Origin: DALYLB01 sp046154695
GTDB lineage: Bacteria; Acidobacteriota; Blastocatellia; RBC074
Length of the DNA stretch: 38,235 bases
Assembly (NCBI GenBank): GCA_046154695.1
Contig: JBJXFI010000279.1
Span: 1-38,235, forward strand
Direction: 5' to 3'
Shown here: positions 18,526 through 25,982 of the stretch, piece after piece
Layout of the letters: every line of letters starts with the position of its first letter
Numbering within the stretch: position 1 is the stretch's first letter
The notes under the pieces: generated by a model
What the model was told of the DNA's origin: nothing
Databases searched by the model: none
The model's input: only the letters and a program-made list of their open reading frames with translations
Made by a program: the position numbers and the translations under genes

Positions 18526-19992
18526 TCATGCCGGAGAGCTGATCAGCCAGTCGAAATCGAGGTCGCCGAGACCGGTCATCCGGGCGAGTTCCTCGATGGA
18601 GTGGCGTTGTCCGGTATTCCAGAGGTCGATCAGCGTCTCCCCCGCCCGGGGCGATGCCCACCAGCGGCTGCCGAACCGGAGCTTGAGATGCTCCCGGAAC
18701 TGGGATTCGAAGGCGCGGGCGCGCAGTCGGTTCGCGGAAGAGAATCCGGGATCGAGGTCGCGAAAATGGCCCGAGAAGCCGAATCGAACACGCACCGCAT
18801 CGGTCATCCGCTCCCGGTAAAGCTCCGGAGGGGCGCCGGCTGTATGAAAATCGATTTCGTGCAGCAGGCGGGCGGCGTCGCGCCGTAAATCCATCCACCG
18901 GAAGAGGCCGAGCGCGCGGCGGAACGCGTCGCTATCGACAAACCCGAAGGTGGCGGTCAGCCAGGTCGCGTCGAGCAGCAGACTTTCGAAGAGCAACCCC
19001 CAGGCCGCCCCCACCGCCGGATCGCCTCCGCGGCGGAATTCGGGATGGAGGTTCCTCGATGTCCAGGCGGCGTGCTGCGCGCGGCCGGCCTGGTGCAGAA
19101 ACTCTCCGTAATTCGCCTGCCCCCCCACGAGGCAATAGGCCAGCTTGATCTCCTCCGGGACGCGGATCGGGGCGCAAAAGGCGCGGAGCTGTTTGGCGGG
19201 GCGGGTGGCCGCGTCGACCTCCACATTGGCCTGGCTTCCCGTTTGAAAGCCGAGGGCGGCGAACAGTTCGCGGTACACTTCCGGCATTCTCTCTGGCGGC
19301 AGATGTCGATCGAATCGCGGGAAGTGGCGCAGACGGGGCAGATCCGCCTCGGTCGCATCGTCGATCGACCGGTCGACTTCCTGCGGCAGAAGCGCGGCAA
19401 GCCCGGCCACATAACCGCTCTCGGTTCGGGCAAGAATTCGCTCGGCCTCGGGCTGAAGCGCCTTCAGGTCGATCCGCCGCGTCTCCCTGTGCATCGCGAC
19501 GGGGTCCCCATATCCCAGCTTGCCCGTTCCCTCGCGCCTCCGATTCCAGTACGCATGCCGCAGCTCATCTCCCCGCGCCGCCGCCTCCGCACACCGGGCA
19601 AACAGATCGTTCCGCTTTCCAGCGTCCGATTCGACCGCCAGAACCTCTTCAACCGCCGCAAGGCCGATCTTTCCACCTTCCCAATCCACACGCGCCGCAG
19701 CCTCGTCCTCCTCGATTTCGCAAACGATCTCCCGCTCCCAAACCCGCAGATTTCCCTCCATCGCAAAGGCGATCAGCAGATCGATGCCCCGGCGCTCCGT
19801 CTCGCGAAACTCGGAGATCGCTTCTCGCGCCGCGCGCAACTCCTCGATCCGGGCGATGCTGAACAGATCGCTGTGCTCGCTCCAGAGGCGCGACCGGGCA
19901 TCCCGGCTCCGCTCCCCCGAGCGCCACAGGAACTCTTCCCGCTGCCATTCCGTGTGAAATTCACTGAAGCGTTCGCGGTATTCGCTAAGCAT
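18526..19992 (-). CDS. M2/M3-like gluzincin fold protein with lost zinc site (probable pseudo-peptidase)
   Basis: The 488-aa product is highly helical and rich in Arg/Glu. It carries a segment resembling the M3/M2/M32 active-site helix, but degenerate: H300-Q-A-G-R304-A-Q-H307 stands where the family has HExGHxxH. Downstream, RRGGDPAVGAAWG resembles the REGANPxxxEAxG region of M2 enzymes but lacks the zinc-binding Glu. The general base and two of three metal ligands are therefore missing, and peptidase activity is unlikely. There is no signal peptide. The frame is open up to 20187. I chose ATG 19992 because AAAGG precedes it and a good promoter (20030-20058) lies inside the would-be extension. 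The role is unknown; a peptide-binding or regulatory function is possible. The family assignment is by motif only. Confidence 0.65.
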   Translation of the reverse strand: MLSEYRERFSEFHTEWQREEFLWRSGERSRDARSRLWSEHSDLFSIARIEELRAAREAISEFRETERRGIDLLIAFAMEGNLRVWEREIVCEIEEDEAAARVDWEGGKIGLAAVEEVLAVESDAGKRNDLFARCAEAAARGDELRHAYWNRRREGTGKLGYGDPVAMHRETRRIDLKALQPEAERILARTESGYVAGLAALLPQEVDRSIDDATEADLPRLRHFPRFDRHLPPERMPEVYRELFAALGFQTGSQANVEVDAATRPAKQLRAFCAPIRVPEEIKLAYCLVGGQANYGEFLHQAGRAQHAAWTSRNLHPEFRRGGDPAVGAAWGLLFESLLLDATWLTATFGFVDSDAFRRALGLFRWMDLRRDAARLLHEIDFHTAGAPPELYRERMTDAVRVRFGFSGHFRDLDPGFSSANRLRARAFESQFREHLKLRFGSRWWASPRAGETLIDLWNTGQRHSIEELARMTGLGDLDFDWLISSPA

Positions 19993-20029
19993 CGAGGCCT
20001 TTGTCGCTGGAGAATGGATGTAGAAGGCA

Positions 20030-20058
20030 ACATAGCCAATCGGCGAAGCCGGAGTCAA
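20030..20058 (-). promoter_or_regulatory. Sigma-70 promoter of the peptidase-like gene
   Basis: On the minus strand, TTGACT (20058-20053), a 17-bp spacer and CTATGT (20035-20030). It leaves a leader of about 30 bases before the ATG at 19992 and supports that start. Confidence 0.55.
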
Positions 20059-20525
20059 GGCATCCACAAAGAAAGATCCGGGCTGAATCCGGATCGCTCT
20101 ATCGACGAATGGCGGGCCGGCGGAGGGCTCCGCCGCGGATGGAGGCCGGGGGAACCCTGGCCGGCGCATGAACGAAGTGCGGTGCATCCCTTACCGCTTG
20201 TTTGCAACAATTCTTCGATCATGCGCCGGCCAGACTTCCCGCCGGTCATGGCCAGGCTCTATCGCATTTCCCCCCCCCCCGTGAAGACCCAATCAACGAT
20301 TCACGTAGAGCCGGATGGGAAACGCGCGCGCCTCGGACTCTGGAAAGGTTCAACACAGCCTTCCCGAAACGAATCCCTGTTGAGTTGTCTCACGATCAAT
20401 TGATTGCCCGGGCGGTGTGGGCGCCGGGACCTGATTTCCTGGGGGAATGGGAGTCGAAGATAGGGGTGAGGCGGTTCGAAAGGGACACCCGTCGCTTCCC
20501 GCTGTTCGCGGGCGATAGAAAATAA

Positions 20526-20648
<123 letters not shown>

Positions 20649-20807
20649 TATTGCAAACTGAATGCCAGAGATTGCGTGAGCGAAAAAATCGCTAAAACTT
20701 CAATAAATACAAGGCGTATGCAATCTTCTCCCGGCCCCGGTCAGAGGAACGCTGTCAATGAATGAGTAATTCTTACGCGATAACGGCGAAAGCGCTATGA
20801 AATTATT

Positions 20808-20840
20808 TCCGGGGCCGGGAAAAGGTTTCCCGGCCCCGGA
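20808..20840. terminator. 14-bp GC-rich hairpin, terminator-like
   Basis: TCCGGGGCCGGGAA (20808-20821) pairs perfectly with TTCCCGGCCCCGGA (20827-20840) around a 5-base loop. On the minus strand it is followed by an A/T-rich stretch (AATAATTTC). No gene upstream on that strand is visible, so what it would terminate is unclear. A partial copy (TCCCGGCCCCGG) lies near 20730. Confidence 0.5.
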
Positions 20841-20910
20841 GGAGGCGGCCCTCCCCCCGATAAGCATCCCCCCGCGTCCATCGCCGCGCGGGGCATTTCC
20901 GGGTGCGGGC

Positions 20911-20940
20911 TTGAAGTGATCGAAGCGAAACTGTTATTGT
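20911..20940 (+). promoter_or_regulatory. Likely promoter of the three-gene VWFA cluster
   Basis: TTGAAG (20911-20916), an 18-bp spacer and TATTGT (20935-20940), about 90 bp before the first gene of the cluster. This is a moderate match. Confidence 0.4.
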
Positions 20941-21035
20941 GTCTTCGGCCCAACTCCCCAAGTTGAATTCATCAACGAACTCTATCCGGCGGTGGTGCTC
21001 TTTCAACCAACTGTTACGCGTTTGGTGCTGGAAAC

Positions 21036-21608
21036 ATGACTCAATTGAAATTCCATTTTTGCGCAAGTGCGCTCCTGGTATTGCTGTTTTGTTCGGTGGA
21101 GGCCCGCGCGCAGCTTCGCTTCGACAAACCGAAGAGCGAGCCGCCGCTGGAAAATCCGTATACGATCGCGGTTCCGCGCGAGACGATTCTGGAGACGGTG
21201 CGGGACATCCTGAAAACGTGTTCGATCCCGGTGAATGAGGAGTTGAGCAAGGTCAACGAAGGGAAGGTGATCACCCGGAACGTCGTCTTCACGCGCGGGG
21301 TCACGACCAAGAGCGACCTCGAGCATCTGGCGACGATGCCGGCCGGAGAGGTTCGCAACTGGCAGCAGGGCCGATATTCCCTGGAGATCACCTCGCTGCC
21401 GCTGGACGGAAAACGGTCGCAAATTCTCGTCTCGGTCCACATTCAGGGAAAGATCGCCGACGCGATGAACAGCAATCAATGGATCGACGGCCAATCGACG
21501 GGTCTTCTGGAAGACCAGGTGATGCGCGGCCTTGCGAGCAAGATTCTCGGCATCGACCTGAGCGTCAACAAATCGAACAAGCGGCGAATTCTCAATTGTG
21601 AATACTAG
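21036..21608 (+). CDS. Secreted hypothetical protein, first gene of VWFA cluster
   Basis: The 190-aa product has an N-terminal signal peptide (hydrophobic LLVLLFCSVEARAQ, cleavage near residue 26). The mature part has a mixed alpha/beta composition. The segment ILETVRDILKTCSIPVNEE suggests a helix, and RYSLEITSLPLDGKRSQILVSV a beta hairpin. I do not recognise the family; the layout resembles small periplasmic domains used in envelope complexes. The ribosome-binding site is weak (GGAA). Six bases separate it from the next gene, which indicates an operon with the coiled-coil protein and the VWFA protein. Confidence 0.8.
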   Translation: MTQLKFHFCASALLVLLFCSVEARAQLRFDKPKSEPPLENPYTIAVPRETILETVRDILKTCSIPVNEELSKVNEGKVITRNVVFTRGVTTKSDLEHLATMPAGEVRNWQQGRYSLEITSLPLDGKRSQILVSVHIQGKIADAMNSNQWIDGQSTGLLEDQVMRGLASKILGIDLSVNKSNKRRILNCEY

Positions 21609-21614
21609 GCAGGT

Positions 21615-22124
21615 ATGGCTCTTCGCGGTCTTCTTATGATCATTCTGGCGGGAGGATTCATCCCAGCGGCCTGGGCGCGGGGAGAGAGGATCGACCAGCA
21701 GCCGCCCACGGAAGAGCAGAACGAGACGATGCTCGACACGCTCAAGCGGATGCAGATCAAGCGCGAGGAGATGGAGCACCAGAAGCTGCTCGACAAGGGG
21801 CGCATGATCACGCAGGCGGCCGAGGATCTGACCAGGGCGGCGGCCGGCAACAAGCTTCCCCGCATGAACGAAAAGCGGCTTCGGGAGATCGAAAAATCGG
21901 CGCGCCAGATCCGCTCGGAATTCGGCGGTGGCGGCAATGACGAGGAGCCGCTGGAGGATCCTCCCGCCACCCTGGAGCAGGCGTTGAAACGATTGAGCGA
22001 GCAGAGCGAAAAACTCAATAAAGAGCTCGACAAGACCTCGCGCCGCGTCATCTCCTTCACCGTCATCGAAATCACCACGGAGATCACGCTGTTGGTCAAG
22101 CTGCTCCGCGGATACCTCGGTTGA
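21615..22124 (+). CDS. Secreted coiled-coil hypothetical protein
   Basis: The 169-aa product starts with a signal peptide (hydrophobic stretch to AAWARG near residue 22). Most of the rest is predicted long helix rich in Lys/Glu/Arg with heptad-like Leu spacing (residues 35-80 and 120-150), broken by a Gly/Asp/Pro-rich linker (103-118). The family is not recognised. It is tightly packed between its neighbours (6 and 4 bp), so it is probably co-translated with the VWFA-domain protein and may bind it outside the cytoplasm (inference). Confidence 0.8.
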   Translation: MALRGLLMIILAGGFIPAAWARGERIDQQPPTEEQNETMLDTLKRMQIKREEMEHQKLLDKGRMITQAAEDLTRAAAGNKLPRMNEKRLREIEKSARQIRSEFGGGGNDEEPLEDPPATLEQALKRLSEQSEKLNKELDKTSRRVISFTVIEITTEITLLVKLLRGYLG

Positions 22125-22128
22125 GGCT

Positions 22129-23088
22129 ATGCATTTTCGCGCCATCACAATCGCCCTGCTGATCGCCGGTCTTTTGGCGCTTCCGTCGATGCGCGCCCGC
22201 CAGCAGCAGGAGCCGCGGAAGCCGCAGGACCCGCAAAAGAAGCAGGAGCCGCAGGAAGAGACCATCTCGGTCGAAACCAGCCTTGTGGTGCTCAATGCGA
22301 CGATTACGGACGCGGCCGGACATCATGTCTCCGGGCTCAAGGAGACGGACTTCACGATCTTCGAGGACGGCGTGCCGCAGAAGATCCAGCTCTTCAACGT
22401 GGATGAGATGCCCTTCGCGAGCGCCATTCTGCTCGATGCCAGCGCCAGCATGGAAGGGAAGATGGCCTTCTCGCGAGCGGCCTGCGCCAACTTCATCGAC
22501 GGCATCCGCGAGGGGGATGTCTATTCGATCTACAGTTTCAGCGGAACGAAGGTCAAGCTTCATCAGGACTTCACCGAAGTGCGGGATGTGCCGGATTCGA
22601 TCTGGGATATGCGCGCCGATTCCAAGACGCCGCTCTTCGATGCCATCGTCAAGGCAAGCGACGCGCTGTCGCAGCGGGAGGAGCGGCGGCGGGCGATTCT
22701 TCTCGTCTCGGACGGCGGGGACACCAACAGCCGCGCCTCGCTCGATGACGCGGTCCGAAAATCGTCCGGGGCGAACGTCACGGTCTATGCCGTCGATCTC
22801 AGCGACGCCAACGTCTATAAGACCGGCCTTCGGGACCTCGGCCTGGAGGCGATGAAATCGCTGACGGCCAAGACCGGCGGGCGCTTCTTCAAGACCCCCG
22901 GCGGGACCGCGCTGCGCGATGCCTTCGCCGACACCGTCGAGGAGCTGCGCAAGCAATACACGCTGGGATACGACTCCACCAATGAAAAGCAGGACGGAAA
23001 ATGGCGCGTGATCGAGGTGCGCGTCTCCCAACCCGGGCTCTCGATTCGCACCCGGCAGGGCTATTACGCGCGAAAAAAGAAGGGTTGA
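22129..23088 (+). CDS. VWFA-related acidobacterial-type secreted protein
   Basis: The 319-aa product has a signal peptide, a Gln/Pro/Lys-rich linker (24-45), then the lead-in FTIFEDGVPQKIQLF and a von Willebrand A domain. The MIDAS metal site is D103-A-S105-A-S107 in ILLDASASMEG, with a second acidic motif in LLVSDGGDTNS. The combination with the TIFEDGxPQ lead-in is the TIGR03436 family, which is strongly expanded in Acidobacteriota. The protein is expected to bind ligands in a metal-dependent way at the cell surface or periplasm. It is the last gene of a three-gene cluster. A GAGG lies just before the ATG. Confidence 0.92.
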   Translation: MHFRAITIALLIAGLLALPSMRARQQQEPRKPQDPQKKQEPQEETISVETSLVVLNATITDAAGHHVSGLKETDFTIFEDGVPQKIQLFNVDEMPFASAILLDASASMEGKMAFSRAACANFIDGIREGDVYSIYSFSGTKVKLHQDFTEVRDVPDSIWDMRADSKTPLFDAIVKASDALSQREERRRAILLVSDGGDTNSRASLDDAVRKSSGANVTVYAVDLSDANVYKTGLRDLGLEAMKSLTAKTGGRFFKTPGGTALRDAFADTVEELRKQYTLGYDSTNEKQDGKWRVIEVRVSQPGLSIRTRQGYYARKKKG

Positions 23089-23152
23089 TCCCGCTTGTAC
23101 GGCAGCCTCGATCGCCGCGCGCTTTCGCGGGACGCGGCCTGCCTGCCCCTGC

Positions 23153-23181
23153 TTGACGGACACTGCGGGCTCTCCTATAGT
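23153..23181 (+). promoter_or_regulatory. Sigma-70 promoter of tatA
   Basis: TTGACG (23153-23158), a 17-bp spacer and TATAGT (23176-23181), one mismatch in each hexamer. The implied leader before the tatA start is about 110 bases. Confidence 0.75.
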
Positions 23182-23299
23182 TGCCGCAGGTCCGCATCAT
23201 CGCCCGATTCATCATCAAAAATCCCCGAGAGCGCGGGTGTCGCCTTCTCGGGAGGGGCCGTCATCCAATCGGCCCGAGGAAAGGAAAGTGAGAGCTGTT

Positions 23300-23653
23300 A
23301 TGGGACTGGGAATGCCGGAAGTTGTGCTCATTCTGGTCATTGCATTGATCGTCTTCGGTCCGCGGAAACTCCCCGAACTGGGCAAGTCGCTCGGACAGGC
23401 GATGGCGCAGTTTCGCCGCGCCTCGGACGATTTCAAGCGGACCTGGGAACAGGAAGTCGAATTGGACAGTTCCCGCAATTACGGGCAGCCGGCGAGCGAT
23501 TCCTATCAACCCGCCGATGCCAACGATCCCTACAATCCCTATGCACCCGAGACCTCACCGGGCGAGACCTCGACGCCGCAGCTGCCGGCGTCGACCACCG
23601 ACACATCCATTGAGCCGCAGCCCGCGCCCGACGCGAAGAAACACTGGATTTGA
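23300..23653 (+). CDS. tatA: Sec-independent translocase subunit TatA
   Basis: The 117-aa protein starts at MGLGMPEVVLILVIAL (ATG 23300); an in-frame GTG at 23288 with AAAGGAAA before it is an alternative start. The layout is typical: a short N-terminal membrane helix (6-20), the hinge FGPRKLPELG (19-28), an amphipathic helix to about residue 50, then a Ser/Pro/Thr/Asp-rich tail of 65 residues. FGPRKLPELGKSLG favours TatA over TatB, although the long tail is TatB-like. TatA forms the pore-like assembly that moves folded twin-arginine substrates. A candidate substrate in this window is the TIM-barrel protein at 7637-8560. A terminator hairpin separates tatA from tatC. Confidence 0.92.
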   Translation: MGLGMPEVVLILVIALIVFGPRKLPELGKSLGQAMAQFRRASDDFKRTWEQEVELDSSRNYGQPASDSYQPADANDPYNPYAPETSPGETSTPQLPASTTDTSIEPQPAPDAKKHWI

Positions 23654-23710
23654 GGCATCGAAATACGGGATGAGCGCGGCGATTCAGGGACCAGCCCCGC
23701 CCGCGTGTTG

Positions 23711-23783
23711 ATTGGTTACCGTCAGGCTGTCGCGCTTCCGTCGCGGACGGGGCGCGCAGGTTTGCGGTCAACCAATTTTTTTT
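23711..23783 (+). terminator. Intrinsic terminator between tatA and tatC
   Basis: ATTGGTTACCG (23711-23721) pairs with CGGTCAACCAAT (23765-23776) with one bulge. A second GC hairpin (CCGTC/GACGG flanked by GCGC arms) lies inside, and eight T residues follow at once (23776-23783). The tatC ribosome-binding GGAG comes immediately after. Partial termination would make tatA mRNA exceed tatC mRNA. Confidence 0.85.
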
Positions 23784-23799
23784 GGAGTGAAAGAGAGAG

Positions 23800-24861
23800 A
23801 TGAGCAACGAAGTCGAGGAACAAGAAGGCCTGCAGATGTCGTTTCTGGATCATCTGGATGAGCTGCGGAAACGGCTGATCTATACCGTCGCGTCGATCGC
23901 GGTCGCCTTCGCCATCTGTTTCGCGCTGTCCGGACCGATCTTCAAGTTTCTGGAAGTGCCGGTGGTCGCGCAGTTGCAGAAGCAGCGAAAACTCACGCAG
24001 GCCTCGAAGGGGGAGATCGACCCCGGGCAGCTCAAGGATGGCGAGATGGTGCAGTACACCTTCACGCAGGAGACGGCCGTCGGCGGCGTCAAGGTGCCGT
24101 TGGGAACGACCATCAGCGTCCGGAAGGTCACGCAGGACGACCGGCCGGCCCTCGTTCTGAGCGAGCCGTGGGCGGTGGCGAAAACGATCCTGCCCAGCGG
24201 AACCCCTCTCAACAAGATCATGCAGGATGGGGAATCCCAGCTCTTCTTCGACGACGAGAACAATCAGCTCGTGATCAACAGCGTGACCGGCTCGTTCATG
24301 ATCTATGTGCAGGTCGCGCTGTATGCCGGCATCGCGCTGGCGATCCCGATCATCTTCTATCAGATCTGGGCCTTCATCTCGCCCGGCCTTTATACGCACG
24401 AGAAAAAGTACATCACGCCGGTGCTGGTGATGGCGACCGGCTTCTTCATCCTCGGAGCCTCGTTCGCGTACAAGCTCGCCTTTCCCGCGGCGGCCGACTA
24501 CCTGCTGGGCCTGGCCAACGAGGGGGGATTCCGGACGCTGCTCAACGCGGAGGACTATCTGGGGCTGATCATTATGATCATGCTGGGGCTGGGGATCGTC
24601 TTTCAGATTCCGACCATCGCCTTCGTCCTGGGAAGAATCGGCCTGGTCACACCGCGGATGATGCTCCGGGTATGGCGGTATGCGGTGGTGGTCATCGCGA
24701 TCGTCGCGGCCCTGCTGACTCCGACGCCGGACGCTTTCAACATGATGATGTTCGCGCTGCCGATGTTCGCCCTGTATCTGTTGAGCATCGGAATCGTCTG
24801 GGTCTTCGGCAAGCCGCGGCGGAGCGACAAAGAGGTCGAGGCGCTGGCCCATCCCAAGTAA
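23800..24861 (+). CDS. tatC: Sec-independent translocase subunit TatC with enlarged periplasmic loop
   Basis: The 353-aa protein is about 100 residues longer than usual TatC. Family motifs are intact: FLDHLDELRKRL (15-26) before the first membrane helix, WAFISPGLYTHEKK (190-203), and the later helices ending in LTPTPDAFNMMMFALPMF. The extra length lies between helices 1 and 2 (roughly 55-160) and is hydrophilic and beta-rich (VPLGTTISVRKVTQDDRPALVL), so it should face the periplasm. TatC recognises the twin-arginine signal. It lies 146 bp after tatA, behind a terminator. The gene converges with the DUF4384-like gene, with 9 bp between stops. Confidence 0.95.
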   Translation: MSNEVEEQEGLQMSFLDHLDELRKRLIYTVASIAVAFAICFALSGPIFKFLEVPVVAQLQKQRKLTQASKGEIDPGQLKDGEMVQYTFTQETAVGGVKVPLGTTISVRKVTQDDRPALVLSEPWAVAKTILPSGTPLNKIMQDGESQLFFDDENNQLVINSVTGSFMIYVQVALYAGIALAIPIIFYQIWAFISPGLYTHEKKYITPVLVMATGFFILGASFAYKLAFPAAADYLLGLANEGGFRTLLNAEDYLGLIIMIMLGLGIVFQIPTIAFVLGRIGLVTPRMMLRVWRYAVVVIAIVAALLTPTPDAFNMMMFALPMFALYLLSIGIVWVFGKPRRSDKEVEALAHPK

Positions 24862-24870
24862 GAGGCGGGA

Positions 24871-25755
24871 TCAGCGTCGAACGGGCGCCTTTGCGTACCG
24901 CAAACCGACCTTGACGAGCAGCGGGGCGCCCGGTTTGACCGCAACGCGGAAGATCGTCTGGGGGCCCGGATCGTCCTGGGTCAACTGCCGCGTGACGTTC
25001 GCGCCGGCCTCCTGTTCCGCCTTCGTCCAGGTCTTACCCGCGCCGCCCGCCATCTCGAACTTCTCCGTGACGGTTCCCCACTGTTTCTCCCACTGATCGA
25101 TCTGCTCGTTCGAGATCGGCAGGGCCTTATTGCCGATCGTGATCCCTTCGAGGGGGGTTGGCGTGACGATCACGGTCAGCATCTCGCCGATCTGATCGGG
25201 GCGCGAATGGCGCAGCGTAAAGTAGTTCGGGCGGTCATCCTGCCCGGGAATCTCGATGATCCGTCCGGGCGCGACGGCGTTCTCGCCGCCCCGCGTGCGC
25301 AGGGTGGGGAAGATCAGATAGGGCTCGCCGGTCGATCCATCGGCATAGCGCTCGCGGTCGATGACGTAGAGGTAGCCCGTCCGGGGAGCTTCAAAACTGA
25401 ACCGTACGCGCTCGCCCATGCGCATCGGCGTGCTCGATTCGACGCGCTCCGGAATCCATTCCTCGGAATCGCCCTCCTGCTGAACGATGATTCGCGCGCC
25501 GGTATCGGCCGTCCTGGCGGGGCGAAGCCGCCAGATCGTCAGCCCCAGTTGCATCGCGTCGCTCGAAGGCGCCTTGGGCCCGCGAGGAGGGCGGGCCGTC
25601 GCCGGCCGATAGGTGGAACGCCGGCCTCCCGAGGAGGCCGACGTTCGCCCGGGTCGCGCCTTGACGAACTCTTCGGGCACAATCTGACGCGAGCCCGAGT
25701 CCTGAATGATGATGCTCCACCCCAGCAACAGGGAGAGGATTCCACTGAATACCAT
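24871..25755 (-). CDS. Secreted DUF4384-like protein, last gene of the signalling island
   Basis: The start is ATG 25755 with AAGGGA upstream (TTG 25761 is an alternative). The 294-aa product has an N-terminal hydrophobic segment (about 2-18, probably signal peptide or anchor), a Pro/Arg/Ser-rich linker (25-65) and a beta-rich domain. The core reads GERVRFSFEAPRTGYLYVID, then EPYLIFPT, and a later LTVIVTPTPLEGI. This is the pattern of DUF4384, a domain often found beside caspase-like or CHAT proteases and on Ser/Thr kinases. The outer domain of the kinase at 34557-36443 shows the same pattern. It follows the CHAT gene by 227 bp on the same strand. The function is unknown; a ligand-sensing or adaptor role outside the membrane is inferred. 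Confidence 0.75.
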   Translation of the reverse strand: MVFSGILSLLLGWSIIIQDSGSRQIVPEEFVKARPGRTSASSGGRRSTYRPATARPPRGPKAPSSDAMQLGLTIWRLRPARTADTGARIIVQQEGDSEEWIPERVESSTPMRMGERVRFSFEAPRTGYLYVIDRERYADGSTGEPYLIFPTLRTRGGENAVAPGRIIEIPGQDDRPNYFTLRHSRPDQIGEMLTVIVTPTPLEGITIGNKALPISNEQIDQWEKQWGTVTEKFEMAGGAGKTWTKAEQEAGANVTRQLTQDDPGPQTIFRVAVKPGAPLLVKVGLRYAKAPVRR

Positions 25756-25982
25756 CGTCAATTCCCTTCTGTTTCCATCGCCTCGATCGAACGACGGGGA
25801 CGAGTCCGTGTGTGCCAGTCCGTTGAGCGCTTCCCCGTCCGGCTTTTCAATGAAATGGAGGGCGCCGTCCGCGATCCGGCTTTCGCCTCCACCTTCACAA
25901 ACGGAATCGCCGGGAAGACTCCCTCGGGAAAGATTTCTTTTTGCGGTACTCCGAACGTTTTCCGATCAGGGCACCTAAGCCG

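Noticed and set aside
20803..21066. 87-codon minus-strand frame overlapping the GC hairpin
   Set aside because: It overlaps the start of the secreted protein gene and a terminator-like hairpin, and has no domain or ribosome-binding site.
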